DNA from: Actinomycetes bacterium
GTDB taxonomy: Bacteria; Actinomycetota; Actinomycetes; Actinomycetales; Actinomycetaceae
Reading direction: 5' to 3'
Length of the DNA stretch: 59,698 bases
NCBI GenBank assembly: GCA_023389315.1
Contig: JAEWEQ010000019.1
Span: forward strand, 1 to 59,698
Positions 16,792 through 26,237 of this stretch are shown here, in pieces. The translations under genes were made by a program, and so were the position numbers. A model generated the notes under the pieces. The model was not told where the DNA came from. It worked only from the letters and a program-made list of their open reading frames with translations, and ran no database searches. Position 1 is the first letter of the stretch, and each line of letters opens with the position of its first letter.

Positions 16792-18414
16792 ATGAGCTTT
16801 ACCCCCTCACTTGCCCCCATCGCCGGGTCGCAACTGCTGTCAGCCTTCGTTGGCCTACTACCGCTATTAGTTTTCTTCGTCCTAATGGGCGTCTTTAAAG
16901 TCAAAACCCACTGGTGTGCGCTAATCTCCCTCGGCATTGCCCTGGTGGTAGCGGTAGTCGGATTCGCCATGCCCACCACCTTGGCGCTACTGGCCGCCAC
17001 CCAAGGTTTCGCCTTCGGTTTCATGCCGATCTTGTACATCATCATCGCCGCTGTATGGCTGTATAACCTCACCGAAGAAACCGGGCGCAGCGCCGACGTG
17101 CGCGCCGCTTTCAACGTGGTGGGACGCGGTGACCGCCGCGTCCAGGGCCTCCTCATCGCCTTCAGCTTCTGTGGCCTGCTGGAGGGCCTAGCCGGTTTCG
17201 GCGCACCCGTCGCCATCGTCGCCGCCATGCTGGTGACCATCGGCATTCCCCCCATCAAAGCTGCCCTCGCCACCATCGTGGGTAACGCCATCAACGTGGG
17301 CTTCGGCGCCATGGCCATCCCCGTCACCACTTCCGGCCGCCTGGGCGGAGTCGACCCCACCGCGGTGGCCTCCCAAATGGGTTACCTCACCCCGGTGATC
17401 GCCTCCTTCATCCCCCTGGTTGTACTCGCCATCTTGGACGGGTGGCGCGGAGTCCGCCAACTGTGGCCCGCCGCCCTGGTGTCCGGCGCCGTCACCGCCC
17501 TCGGCCATTTCTGGGTCGCCAACTACTTCTCCTACGAACTGACCGCCGTGGTCGCTTCCCTGCTGGGCTTCGCCGCGGTCGCCATCATGCTGCAGTTCTG
17601 GCGTCCCAACACGCCCGAGGACGCTCGCTCCGAAGCCAGCGCCAAGCTCACCGGGCAGCGCGCCACCTTGGCCCTGATGCCCTACTGGCTGGTGGTCATC
17701 GTCTTCGGCGTGGCTAAACTGTGGCGCTTGGGCATCGACGTTCCCGCCGCCTTGGCCTCCACCGACATTAAATTCGGCTGGCCCGGGCTGCACGGGCACG
17801 TCCTCAACACCGCCGGGGAACCGGTGTCTGCCACCACCTTCAACCTGCAGTGGCTTTCTTCCCCCGGCACGCTGATTGCCATCACCGCCCTGATTGTGGC
17901 CGCGGTTTACGGCTCCAACTCCTCCGGCGGTAAATACCCCTTCACCTTCGGTCGCGGTATCGCCACCTTGGGTAAGACCATTTACAACCTGCGCCTAGCG
18001 ATCCTCACCATTTCCGTAGTCATGGCACTGGCGTACGTGATGAACCTGTCGGGCCAGACCGGAGCTATCGGCGCGTGGATGGCGGGCGCTGGCATGGCGT
18101 TCGTATTCGTCTCGCCGGTACTGGGCTGGATCGGCACCGCGGTGACCGGCTCCGCCACCTCCGCCAACGCCTTGTTCGCCAACCTGCAGTCCGCGGCGGC
18201 CGCGCAGATCGGGGCCGACACCAAGTTGCTGCTGGCAGCCAACACCATCGGTGGCGGCCTGGGTAAGATCATCTCCCCGCAAAACTTGGCCATCGCTTCT
18301 GGCGCGGTGGGTGAAGATAACGCCGAAGCCGTGATTTTGCGTAAGGCCCTGCCCATCTCCATCGGCTTGCTGCTGGTGCTGTCACTGCTGGTAGGAGGTA
18401 CCGCGCTGCTGTAG
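16792..18414 (+). CDS. lldP: L-lactate permease
   Basis: Secondary transporter of the LctP/LldP family that imports lactate (or glycolate) with protons. Its 540 residues and roughly 13 hydrophobic segments match the family. The long conserved stretch around residues 120-190 (CGLLEGLAGFGAPVAIVAAM, VGNAINVGFGAMAIPV) and the late segment GSATSANALFANLQ with GKIISPQNLAIASGAV are diagnostic. It is the first gene before lutABC on the same strand (59 bases to lutA), so uptake and oxidation of lactate are encoded together. A clear ribosome binding site is not seen before the ATG at 16792. Confidence 0.93.
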   Translation: MSFTPSLAPIAGSQLLSAFVGLLPLLVFFVLMGVFKVKTHWCALISLGIALVVAVVGFAMPTTLALLAATQGFAFGFMPILYIIIAAVWLYNLTEETGRSADVRAAFNVVGRGDRRVQGLLIAFSFCGLLEGLAGFGAPVAIVAAMLVTIGIPPIKAALATIVGNAINVGFGAMAIPVTTSGRLGGVDPTAVASQMGYLTPVIASFIPLVVLAILDGWRGVRQLWPAALVSGAVTALGHFWVANYFSYELTAVVASLLGFAAVAIMLQFWRPNTPEDARSEASAKLTGQRATLALMPYWLVVIVFGVAKLWRLGIDVPAALASTDIKFGWPGLHGHVLNTAGEPVSATTFNLQWLSSPGTLIAITALIVAAVYGSNSSGGKYPFTFGRGIATLGKTIYNLRLAILTISVVMALAYVMNLSGQTGAIGAWMAGAGMAFVFVSPVLGWIGTAVTGSATSANALFANLQSAAAAQIGADTKLLLAANTIGGGLGKIISPQNLAIASGAVGEDNAEAVILRKALPISIGLLLVLSLLVGGTALL

Positions 18415-18473
18415 TTCCCCGCCGCCCGCCCTCGTCGACTTGCCCTCCATCCCCACTTACGAAAGGAAAGCAC

Positions 18474-19262
18474 GTGAAGATCGCACTGTTTGCTACTTGC
18501 ATCTCTGACGTGATGTTCCCGCAAGCCTCCCAAGCCACAGTGCATTTGCTGCGGCGGCTCGGACACGAAGTCGTGTTCCCCGAAAGCCAAGGCTGCTGCG
18601 GGCAGATGCACATTAACACCGGCTACTACCCCGAAGCCGTACCCCTAATTAAGAACCACGTGGAAACCTTCGAACCCGTCCTCGACGGCGAATGGGACGC
18701 CATCGTGGTTCCCTCCGGTTCCTGCACCGGCTCGCTGCGCCACCAGCAAGAGATCGTCGCTGACCACCAAGAACTCCCCGAGTTGGCCAAACGCGCCCAG
18801 CAGATCGCCGCTCACACTTACGAGTTGTCGGAGTTGTTGGTGGATGTTTTGGGTCTCGAGGACGTGGGCGCCTACTTCCCGCACCGGGTGACCTACCACC
18901 CCACTTGCCACTCCATGCGCGTGGCCAAAGTTGGCGACAAGCCTTACCGTTTGCTGCGCAACGTGGAAGCCATTGACTTGGTGGAGCTACCGGAAGAGAA
19001 CTCCTGCTGTGGGTTCGGTGGGACTTTCTCTTTGAAGAACCCTGATGTTTCCACCGCCATGTTGGCTCAGAAGATGGCGAACGTGGTTTCCACTAAGGCA
19101 GAGATCCTGGTGGCCGGTGACTACTCATGTTTGATGCATATTGGCGGCGGCCTGTCCCGTATTCGCTCCGGCGTGCGGGTGATGCACCTGGCTGAGGTGC
19201 TGGCCCCCACCCAGGATGAACCCTGGGTGGCGCCCGCTACCACCACGAAAGTAGGTGCCTGA
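18474..19262 (+). CDS. lutA: L-lactate oxidation Fe-S subunit LutA
   Basis: First subunit of the LutABC L-lactate dehydrogenase complex, which oxidises lactate to pyruvate and passes electrons onward, probably to the quinone pool. Two CCG-type cysteine motifs are present: QGCCGQMH near residue 42 and NSCCGFGGTFS near residue 180, with additional PSGSCTGSLRH and TYHPTCHSM segments typical of the family. The length of 262 residues is normal. The GTG start at 18474 has GAAAGGAAAG upstream. Its stop overlaps the lutB start by one base (TGATG), and lutB overlaps lutC by four, which indicates one tightly coupled operon. Confidence 0.94.
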   Translation: MKIALFATCISDVMFPQASQATVHLLRRLGHEVVFPESQGCCGQMHINTGYYPEAVPLIKNHVETFEPVLDGEWDAIVVPSGSCTGSLRHQQEIVADHQELPELAKRAQQIAAHTYELSELLVDVLGLEDVGAYFPHRVTYHPTCHSMRVAKVGDKPYRLLRNVEAIDLVELPEENSCCGFGGTFSLKNPDVSTAMLAQKMANVVSTKAEILVAGDYSCLMHIGGGLSRIRSGVRVMHLAEVLAPTQDEPWVAPATTTKVGA

Positions 19263-21043
19263 TGTCTGCGCAGAAAAAGTCTCTACGTGACACCGTGGAC
19301 GCGGTGTTGAAAACCGCGCAAAGCGTTGGCGATGCGGCAGCTGAAAAGGCTGCCAGCGTAGCCGAAAAAGCCCGCGACGCGGCGCAAACCAAGGTTGGGG
19401 GCCCGCGCCGCGCGGCCGCCCAGAACCCGGAGCGGGAAGGTGTGAACGAAGCCGACCTGGGGTGGGCGCCGGGCGCACAGATCCCCGAGGATCCGTTGCG
19501 TTGGGGCCAGTACTTCGAACAGGCCGCCAAGACCCAGCTGCGTAACACCCAGCTGCGTCGCAACATCCGCCACGCCACCACCACCATCCGAAACAAGCGA
19601 GCGCTGCGGGTGGAGGAAATGCCGGACTGGGAGGACTTGCGCGAAGCAGCCTCCGCGATTAAGCAACGCACCCAGGCGCAACTGCCGCAACTATTGGAGC
19701 AGTTGGAAGCCAACGTCACCGCCCATGGCGGGGTAGTGCACTGGGCGCGCGACGCCAAAGAAGCGTGCGAAATCGCCATTGAATTGCTGCAATCCAAGGG
19801 CGTGGACGAGGCCGTGAAGGTTAAGTCCATGGCCACCCAGGAGATTAACCTCAACGAAGAAGCTGCCGCGGCCGGTATTGCCCTGTGGGAGACCGACCTC
19901 GCGGAAATGATTGTGCAACTGGCGGAAGACATGCCTTCCCACGTGGTGGTGCCCGCGATTCACCGCAACCGTGCGGAAGTGCGTGCCATCTTCAAGGCCC
20001 GCATGGAGTCCACTCCCGAGGACATGGACACCGAACCACGCAAACTGGCGATGGCGGCGCGCGCCCACTTGCGCACCAAGTTCTTGAACGCGGAAGTGGC
20101 GATCTCCGGGGCCAACATGGCGGTGGCGGAAACCGGCACCTTGTTCATCTACGAGTCTGAAGGCAACGGCCGTATGTGCCTGACCTTGCCGAAGACCCTA
20201 ATCACGGTGATGGGGATTGAGAAACTGGTGCCGACCTTCCAAGATGCGGAAGTGATCGCCCAGTTGCTGCCGCGCTCAGCTACCGGGGAGCGCATGAACC
20301 CCTACACCTCCGCCTGGACGGGGGTTACCGAGGGCGATGGCCCCCAAGAATTCCACCTGATCTTGCTCGATAACGACCGCTCCACCGTCCTCGCCGATGA
20401 AGTGGGCCACGAGGCACTGTCTTGTATCCGCTGCGGTGCGTGTTTGAATATCTGCCCGGTTTACGAACAGGTCGGCGGCCACGCATATAACTCCGTTTAC
20501 CCCGGTCCCATCGGGATTTGTCTCACCCCGCAGCTGCGGAAAGCGACCGACCATTCGGATCCGGATTCGACCCTGCCGTTCGCGTGCTCGCTGTGTAACG
20601 CCTGCGCCGATGCTTGCCCGGCACACATCGACTTGCCCGGCATTATTGTGGACCGTCGGCGTGCTTACCAGGACGCCGGCCGCGGCGGTATCCCCAACGG
20701 TTGGGATATCGGCATGAAGGTGGCATCCAAGGTGATGTCTTCGGGCAAAGCCATGGAGAAGGTCGGGGCGGCCGCCACTTTGGGTCGCATGTTCGGGGGC
20801 GCCAACCAGCGTTTCGGGCACATCCCGCTGCCGGTGGCGCGCACCTGGAGTGCGGCCCACGATATTCCCGCTCCCCCGGCGCAATCCTTCCGCCAGTGGT
20901 GGGCGAAGGAGGGTCAGCATGACGAGGGCGGTCGCACCCCTGCCGGCACCGGCGCCCCTTCCGACGCTTCCACCCGGACGGACGACGCTTCCGACGCCGC
21001 ACCTTCCCCCGCCAGCAAATCACCTGAGGAGGGTCAAAAATGA
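19262..21043 (+). CDS. lutB: L-lactate oxidation Fe-S protein LutB
   Basis: Second LutABC subunit. A LUD-type domain (residues ~130-360, with VKSMATQEINLNEEAAAAG and ISGANMAVAETGTL) is followed by two [4Fe-4S] motifs, CIRCGACLNICPVY near residue 388 and CSLCNACADACPAHI near residue 444, which form the electron path. At 593 residues it is longer than usual LutB (about 470-480). The extra length is an Ala/Lys/Arg-rich N-terminal extension of ~70 residues (AAEKAASVAEKARDAAQTK) and a low-complexity Pro/Ser/Asp-rich C-terminal tail; both look disordered or coiled and are of unknown use. The ATG at 19262 overlaps the lutA stop. Confidence 0.94.
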   Translation: MSAQKKSLRDTVDAVLKTAQSVGDAAAEKAASVAEKARDAAQTKVGGPRRAAAQNPEREGVNEADLGWAPGAQIPEDPLRWGQYFEQAAKTQLRNTQLRRNIRHATTTIRNKRALRVEEMPDWEDLREAASAIKQRTQAQLPQLLEQLEANVTAHGGVVHWARDAKEACEIAIELLQSKGVDEAVKVKSMATQEINLNEEAAAAGIALWETDLAEMIVQLAEDMPSHVVVPAIHRNRAEVRAIFKARMESTPEDMDTEPRKLAMAARAHLRTKFLNAEVAISGANMAVAETGTLFIYESEGNGRMCLTLPKTLITVMGIEKLVPTFQDAEVIAQLLPRSATGERMNPYTSAWTGVTEGDGPQEFHLILLDNDRSTVLADEVGHEALSCIRCGACLNICPVYEQVGGHAYNSVYPGPIGICLTPQLRKATDHSDPDSTLPFACSLCNACADACPAHIDLPGIIVDRRRAYQDAGRGGIPNGWDIGMKVASKVMSSGKAMEKVGAAATLGRMFGGANQRFGHIPLPVARTWSAAHDIPAPPAQSFRQWWAKEGQHDEGGRTPAGTGAPSDASTRTDDASDAAPSPASKSPEEGQK

Positions 21044-21726
21044 CCGCACCTGCTAATCGTTCCGACTCCCGCGCGGCGAAGGACCAGGCAGCCAAGGCTG
21101 CCATCATGCAGCGCCTGCGCACCGCCCTCGCCGTGAATCCGATCGAGGCGGTGGAGGTTCCCCGCAACTACATTTCCAGCGGCGAACACGAGGCCGGGTC
21201 CGGCCCGGTGATTGAGGTGTTTGCCGACGCCCTGCGTGACTACAAAGCCAACGTGGTGCAGGTCAAGCCCGAGGGCGTGGGTGAGGCCATCGCCCAGGCG
21301 CTGGGCGACCTGCAGCGCATCGTGGTTCCCGCCGGTCTACCCCAGGAATGGGTGGAGGCCCTGGAGGGGCGCGAAGTCATCACCGATACCGCTGAGAAGC
21401 CACTTTCTAACCACGAGTTGGACCAGGTGGACGCGGTGGTCACGGCTTCGCGCTGCGCGGTGTCGCACACCGGCACCATCATGCTCGATGGCGCCGCCGA
21501 CCAGGGTCGCCGGGCCATCACGCTGGTGCCCGATACTCATGTGGTAGTGGTGCGTGCCGAGGACGTTTACCCCACGGTGCCGCAAGCGGTGGCGGTTTTG
21601 GGGCAAAATCCCACCCGCCCCACCACTTGGATTGCGGGCCCGTCGGCGACTTCGGATATCGAGTTGATCCGCGTTGATGGGGTACACGGTCCGCGTAACT
21701 TGCACGTGGTGATCGTAGAGAGCTGA
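21040..21726 (+). CDS. lutC: L-lactate oxidation protein LutC
   Basis: Third LutABC component, a LUD (DUF162) domain protein of 228 residues. Visible family segments include VSHTGTIMLDGAADQGRRAITLVPDTHVVVV and the end GPSATSDIELIRVDGVHGPRNLHVVIVES, which match the sugar-isomerase-like LUD fold (GPSATSDIE is diagnostic). The ATG overlaps the lutB stop (ATGA). It probably closes the lactate operon; a long inverted repeat (21799-21873) follows ~70 bases after the stop. No lactate regulator of the LldR/LutR type is encoded beside it. Confidence 0.93.
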   Translation: MTAPANRSDSRAAKDQAAKAAIMQRLRTALAVNPIEAVEVPRNYISSGEHEAGSGPVIEVFADALRDYKANVVQVKPEGVGEAIAQALGDLQRIVVPAGLPQEWVEALEGREVITDTAEKPLSNHELDQVDAVVTASRCAVSHTGTIMLDGAADQGRRAITLVPDTHVVVVRAEDVYPTVPQAVAVLGQNPTRPTTWIAGPSATSDIELIRVDGVHGPRNLHVVIVES

Positions 21727-21798
21727 TTCCCCTGTCGCCCGGCGTCGTTTGCAGCGGGGCCGGGCTCCAGGGCTTGGCTGGCGTGTTTGCGTCGGCTT

Positions 21799-21873
21799 CC
21801 GGTGCGGGGTGAGTTTAGGTCGCGAGCAGTTAGTTCACTGCTTTTCGGCGTTGTAAAACTCACCCCGCACCGG
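21799..21873. repeat. Perfect 18-bp inverted repeat with 39-bp loop
   Basis: CCGGTGCGGGGTGAGTTT (21799-21816) is exactly complementary to 21856-21873. The loop contains a smaller hairpin (GCAGT...ACTGC). It may be the terminator of the lut operon, although no T-run follows, or the remnant of a small mobile repeat. The surrounding region 21727-22045 otherwise holds no gene; an AT-rich block near 21905-21945 is the likely promoter area of the flavoprotein gene. Confidence 0.55.
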
Positions 21874-22045
21874 GGCAATTTTGGGGTTATTTTGGGACGT
21901 TTTCCGGCATTTATTGTTTAATATACGATTTTGCGCTTTAGTGGTATGTGGGGCGTGCTTACCTGATACCATGGTCAGTGACTTTGCCTGGTGACGCACG
22001 TCACCGTATTGTCCCTTTTGTTCATCGACGAAGATTGGATTAACA

Positions 22046-23503
22046 GTGGCTCAAATTGTCGTCCTCGGCGCCGGCATTGCAGGTCATACTGCTGCCATGG
22101 TGCTAGCGAGGAAGCTAAAGAACACCGAACACTCCGTAGTCGTCATCTCCCCCAAGCCCACCTGGAACTGGATTCCGTCCAATATTTGGGTAGGCACCGG
22201 TCGCATGGCTCGGGAGAAGGTCGTCTTCGAGCTCGCTCCCCTTTACGAGAAGTGGGGGATCGACTTCCGTCAGGCGAAAGCCACTGCTCTCTACCCTGAA
22301 GGCAGCGGCGACAACCCTCGCTCGCAGGTGGAGTTCGAATACACCGATTCCCGTAAGGGCACCACCGACCGGGTGGAGTTTGACTACCTCATTAACGCTA
22401 CCGGCCCCAACTTGAACTTCGCCGCCACCCCGGGTCTGGGCCCGGACAACGGCTACACGCAATCGGTTTGCACCGACTCCCACGCGGAGCTGTGTTCAGA
22501 AGAGTTCCTAAAGGCGGTTGAGCGTATGCGCAACGGCGAACGCCTGCGCTTCCTCATCGGAACCGGCGCCCCCACCTGTACCTGTCAGGGCGCGGCCTTC
22601 GAATTCACCTTCAACACCGAACACGAGCTACGTGAACTCGGGGTACGTGACAAGGCCGAAATCGTCTACATCACCAACGAACCCGAGCTGGGTGACCTCG
22701 GTGTTAATGGCATGAAGTTCAAGCAGAACGGATACATGACGACTTCCCAGCTGTGGACCGAGTCGATCTTCCGTGAACGTGGCGTGAAAGCCATCGTTGG
22801 GGTTGCCATTAAGAACATCGAACCTAACCGCGTGAGCTACGAAGACTCCGATGGTGAGATGCACGACCTCGAATACGACTTCGCGATGCTGCTGCCCCCC
22901 TTCACCGGTATCCCGATGAAGGCCTACGATCGCAACGGGGAAGACATTTCACAGGAGGTATTCAACCCCGCTGGCTTCATGAAGGTGGACGCGGATTACA
23001 CCGCTAAGCCGTTCGATCAGTGGCGCGCAGCGGACTGGCCAAAGACCTATCAGAACCCCACTTACGGGAACATGTTCGCGGTGGGTATCGCCTTCGCTCC
23101 CCCGCACGCGATTTCTCGCCCGCACACCACGCCGAACGGAACCGTGATTGCTCCGGCTCCTCCGCGCACCGGCCAGCCCTCGGGCACCATGGCCGCCGTG
23201 GTTGCCGAATCGATCCTGGATCGTTTGGAGAACCCGGATGCTCCGCTGCGTGAAGCCTCCATGGGTGAGTTGGGCGCCATCTGTGACGCCTCCACCGGTG
23301 CGAACATGCTGTCTGGTTCGGCCGCAGCCATGGTGATGTACCCGGTTATCCCGGATGAAACGGTGTACCCGGAGACGGGTCGCCATCCCAAACTCACCAT
23401 GGGTGAGCTGGGCTTGTTCGGCCACTGGGTCAAGATCATGTACCACTACCTGTTCATCTACAAAGCCAAGGCCCTGCCCGGCTGGAACCTGCTACCGGAG
23501 TGA
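22046..23503 (+). CDS. NAD(P)/FAD-dependent oxidoreductase, sulfide:quinone reductase-like
   Basis: FAD enzyme of 485 residues. The first Rossmann motif is GAGIAGHTAA near residue 8, the central ATG-type motif is INATGPNLNF near residue 117, and a late FAD segment reads MFAVGIAFAPPHA near residue 350. Cysteines in GTGAPTCTCQGAAFEF (near residue 172) resemble the redox cysteines of sulfide:quinone reductases, and the substrate could be sulfide or another electron donor to quinone. The GTG start at 22046 has only a weak upstream ribosome binding site. It follows lutABC and precedes a 58-residue gene by 6 bases, forming a two-gene unit. An NDH-2-like function is possible, but the CTC motif favours the SQR branch. 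Confidence 0.8.
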   Translation: MAQIVVLGAGIAGHTAAMVLARKLKNTEHSVVVISPKPTWNWIPSNIWVGTGRMAREKVVFELAPLYEKWGIDFRQAKATALYPEGSGDNPRSQVEFEYTDSRKGTTDRVEFDYLINATGPNLNFAATPGLGPDNGYTQSVCTDSHAELCSEEFLKAVERMRNGERLRFLIGTGAPTCTCQGAAFEFTFNTEHELRELGVRDKAEIVYITNEPELGDLGVNGMKFKQNGYMTTSQLWTESIFRERGVKAIVGVAIKNIEPNRVSYEDSDGEMHDLEYDFAMLLPPFTGIPMKAYDRNGEDISQEVFNPAGFMKVDADYTAKPFDQWRAADWPKTYQNPTYGNMFAVGIAFAPPHAISRPHTTPNGTVIAPAPPRTGQPSGTMAAVVAESILDRLENPDAPLREASMGELGAICDASTGANMLSGSAAAMVMYPVIPDETVYPETGRHPKLTMGELGLFGHWVKIMYHYLFIYKAKALPGWNLLPE

Positions 23504-23509
23504 TCAACA

Positions 23510-23686
23510 ATGTCTGAAAACATGCCAACCATCGAAGAACTCGATCCGCGCACCGCGAAGCGTATCGCTTCGGCACCGCTCCCGACCCGCAAGACCCTGT
23601 TCCTGCGTCGGTTCATTCCCTGGCAGCTAGTTCGCTTCGCCTCGTTCAATATCCGCACCCTGGATATTGTGCGTCGCACTAAGTAG
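23510..23686 (+). CDS. Small basic protein (58 residues) downstream of the SQR-like flavoprotein
   Basis: Too short for many gene callers, but well supported. The ATG at 23510 has GGAG nine bases upstream, it starts 6 bases after the flavoprotein stop, and it ends just before a strong terminator hairpin. The sequence begins MSENMPTIEELDPRTAKRIA and ends with a basic, aromatic and partly hydrophobic half (FLRRFIPWQLVRFASFNIRT). It has no cysteine and no clear membrane segment. The basic amphipathic C-terminal half could bind the membrane surface or the flavoprotein. A partner or membrane-docking subunit of the upstream enzyme is a reasonable inference; I recognise no family. Confidence 0.7.
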   Translation: MSENMPTIEELDPRTAKRIASAPLPTRKTLFLRRFIPWQLVRFASFNIRTLDIVRRTK

Positions 23687-23708
23687 TCCCTAGTCTCTGC
23701 TTTGTTGG

Positions 23709-23744
23709 GTGCCCGCCCGGTAGTATTAACCACTGGGCGGGCAC
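23709..23744 (+). terminator. Terminator hairpin after the flavoprotein/small protein unit
   Basis: GTGCCCGCCC (23709-23718) pairs perfectly with GGGCGGGCAC (23735-23744), and the 16-base interior can pair further. TGTCTTTG follows, giving a short T-rich tail. Confidence 0.75.
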
Positions 23745-23874
23745 TGTCTTTGCCCTCTCGAACGACTACCGCGGCAGCCGAAAGAATGTTAGTTTTGAAT
23801 GGTCCTGTCACCCTTGCGCGCACGTCCTCGTGCCTATTTGCACCAGTGGTGACGCCCCCTATAGGAGATAATCA

Positions 23875-26112
23875 ATGATGATGAAGAAGCGCGCAGCGTT
23901 AGCTGCCGCCGCCACATTATCGCTGCTGGCTACCCCAATTACAGCGATGGGCGCGGAAGACGAAACCGTCACCCTTGATCTTTACAATCTGACCGACGTT
24001 CACGGTCATATTGAGCAAGCTACCGGTAAAGACGGAAAGATTAAGGAAGCGGGCTTAGCGGCGGTAGGTTGCTACCTTAATAAAGCTCGCGCCAATAACC
24101 CGAACTCCTCCTTCACCCTGCTGGGTGACAATATTGGCGCCTCGCCTTTCACTTCCGGCTCTTTGAAGGACAACCCCACCATCGAGGCACTGAATCTGCT
24201 CAGCCCGCAGGCTTCCACGATCGGTAACCACGAGTTCGACATGGGTGTGCAGGTATTCAAAGATCGTATTGACGGGGCCAACGGGTTTACTAAAGTTGGA
24301 TTCCCCTACCTGGGTGCCAACGTTGAGGGCCTGGAAGACAAGTACATGGGCGACTACGTGGTCTGGACCTCAGATTCTGGCGTGAAGGTCGCCTTCATTG
24401 GTGCGATTGCCGAGGACGTTCCCTACAAACTCAGCCCCGGTGCCGTCGAGGGACTGACCTTCACCGATCCCCATAAGAAGATCGAAGAACTCGCCAACAA
24501 GATTAAAGAGAGCAAAGAGGCGGACATTGTCATCGCCATGCTTGACGATGACGTGAAGAACAACTACCCGAAGATGCCGAAGAACGTTGACGGCCTCATG
24601 GGTGGGGACACCCACGTTCCCTACGAATTCACCATGGTCGATGGCCGAGATGGCAACAAGCTCTCCGCTGTTGCCTCCGGCTCCTACACCGACAACTTGG
24701 CTAACTTGAAGATTACCTTTAATAAGGGCACCGGACAGGTTGTGGAGTCTAAAGCCGAACTGATTCCCGCCGCCACCGTCGCTGAATGTGGTCAGGACGA
24801 GGCAGTTAAGGAGGTCGTCGATAAGGCTGTCGCGGACTCGAAGGAAGCCGGGGCGGAGGTAATCGCCACCGGAATGAAGCCCTTCTACCGCGGCCAGTTC
24901 ACCGACGCGGAAGGCAAGACCACCCCTGGTTCTAACCGCGGCATTGAATCCAGCCTTGGTGATCTGGCGGCCGACGCCATGAAGAACACCATCGAGACCG
25001 AATCTGGCCAGCTGGTGGACATTGGCCTGATCAATGCCGGCGGTCTACGAGCCGACCTGATCCCCAACGAGAAGGGTGAAGTTACCTACGCCGACACCTT
25101 CGCCGTGATGCCTTTCTCAAACCAACTGGGTTACGTCACCATCACGGGGGCAAAGTTCAAAGAAGCCCTGGAAGAGCAGTGGAAGACTGACCTGTCGTCC
25201 CAGAACTCCCGCCCGTTGCTGAAACTGGGGATTTCCTCCAACGTCACCTACACATACGATCCGGCCAAGCCGCGTGGGGAGCGCATCACCTCGGTGATGT
25301 TCAACGGTGAGCCGATGGATATGGAACGCACCTACACGGTTGGTTCCGTTACCTTCCTGCTGGCAGGCGGTGACACCTTCCCGGCTCTGACCAGTGGTGG
25401 TGATTACAAGATCACCGACGAACTCGATCGTGAGCGCTTCAACGATTACCTGCGTGAAAACCCGGGTCTAGCTCCGCGCGCCGCTAAATCCTCCATTGGC
25501 CTGACCCTGCCGGAGGAACCGGTTGCCTACGGTGAGTCTTTCCAGGTGCAGCTGCGCGGCCTGTCCTTCTCCGAAGGCCCCTCCATCACTAAGAAGGTCA
25601 CACTCACGGTGGGTGAAACCTCCGTGGAGGCAGACGTCAACAACGACCTGACCGATCCGAATGCCAACAACGAGAACGCCATCATTACCACCGATGGCGC
25701 GGGGCGTGCGGAAATGACGGTCGAACCCAAGGTCGATTGCGAGGACGCTGACGAAGCTGGCATCGTGCGGCTGCCGGTGAGCGTGAAGACGGACTTCGCT
25801 GAGGTAGTTTCCGAAAAGAACGGTCTGACCGTTTCGGTGCAGTGCGAAGTTAAGGAACCCAGCGAGCCGACCGACCCGAGTGAGCCGGTGGATCCGACCC
25901 AACCGTCGGACCCGACTCAGCCGGCTCCGACCGTGAAGCCTGTCGATCCCACCCAGCCGGTTCCCACGGCTAAACCCGCCGATCCGACTAAGCCGGGTAA
26001 GGGCGGCCTGCCGGTAACCGGTGCGGACGTCACCACCCCGCTGATGGTGGCAACCGTACTACTGCTAATGGGCGGTGGCCTGGTTGGTTCTATGCGTCAC
26101 CGCATGCGCTGA
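23875..26112 (+). CDS. Cell-wall-anchored 5'-nucleotidase / 2',3'-cyclic phosphodiesterase family protein
   Basis: Secreted metallophosphoesterase of 745 residues that probably removes phosphate from extracellular nucleotides. Order: signal peptide (to about residue 23, ending ITAMGA), calcineurin-like domain with metal motifs TDVHGHIE, GDNIGASPF, GNHEFD and GGDTHVPY, then the 5'-nucleotidase C-terminal domain with INAGGLRADL, FSNQLGYV and LLAGGDTFPAL (residues ~320-530), then a beta-rich region, then a Pro-rich spacer with DPTQP repeats, and a sortase signal LPVTG followed by a hydrophobic stretch and an RHRMR end. AGGAG precedes the first of three ATG codons. Extracellular nucleotidases can yield adenosine and so dampen host immunity, but that role is only inference here. 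Confidence 0.93.
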   Translation: MMMKKRAALAAAATLSLLATPITAMGAEDETVTLDLYNLTDVHGHIEQATGKDGKIKEAGLAAVGCYLNKARANNPNSSFTLLGDNIGASPFTSGSLKDNPTIEALNLLSPQASTIGNHEFDMGVQVFKDRIDGANGFTKVGFPYLGANVEGLEDKYMGDYVVWTSDSGVKVAFIGAIAEDVPYKLSPGAVEGLTFTDPHKKIEELANKIKESKEADIVIAMLDDDVKNNYPKMPKNVDGLMGGDTHVPYEFTMVDGRDGNKLSAVASGSYTDNLANLKITFNKGTGQVVESKAELIPAATVAECGQDEAVKEVVDKAVADSKEAGAEVIATGMKPFYRGQFTDAEGKTTPGSNRGIESSLGDLAADAMKNTIETESGQLVDIGLINAGGLRADLIPNEKGEVTYADTFAVMPFSNQLGYVTITGAKFKEALEEQWKTDLSSQNSRPLLKLGISSNVTYTYDPAKPRGERITSVMFNGEPMDMERTYTVGSVTFLLAGGDTFPALTSGGDYKITDELDRERFNDYLRENPGLAPRAAKSSIGLTLPEEPVAYGESFQVQLRGLSFSEGPSITKKVTLTVGETSVEADVNNDLTDPNANNENAIITTDGAGRAEMTVEPKVDCEDADEAGIVRLPVSVKTDFAEVVSEKNGLTVSVQCEVKEPSEPTDPSEPVDPTQPSDPTQPAPTVKPVDPTQPVPTAKPADPTKPGKGGLPVTGADVTTPLMVATVLLLMGGGLVGSMRHRMR

Positions 26113-26156
26113 TCGCTGACACTCACCGCCCGCCCTGAAGGCCGCGGTTAGGACAA

Positions 26157-26196
26157 AGTGGTGGGGTAGTTCCCGAGTTGGAACTACCCCACCACT
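26157..26196. terminator. Strong hairpin between convergent genes
   Basis: Perfect 17-bp arms (AGTGGTGGGGTAGTTCC at 26157-26173, complement at 26180-26196) and a 6-base loop. It lies between the end of the nucleotidase gene and the end of the minus-strand regulator gene, and probably ends transcription from both sides. T-runs are weak. Confidence 0.7.
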
Positions 26197-26237
26197 GTTC
26201 GTATCCACGTCGGCCCTGCGCCCTGCTTGTAGGCGCC

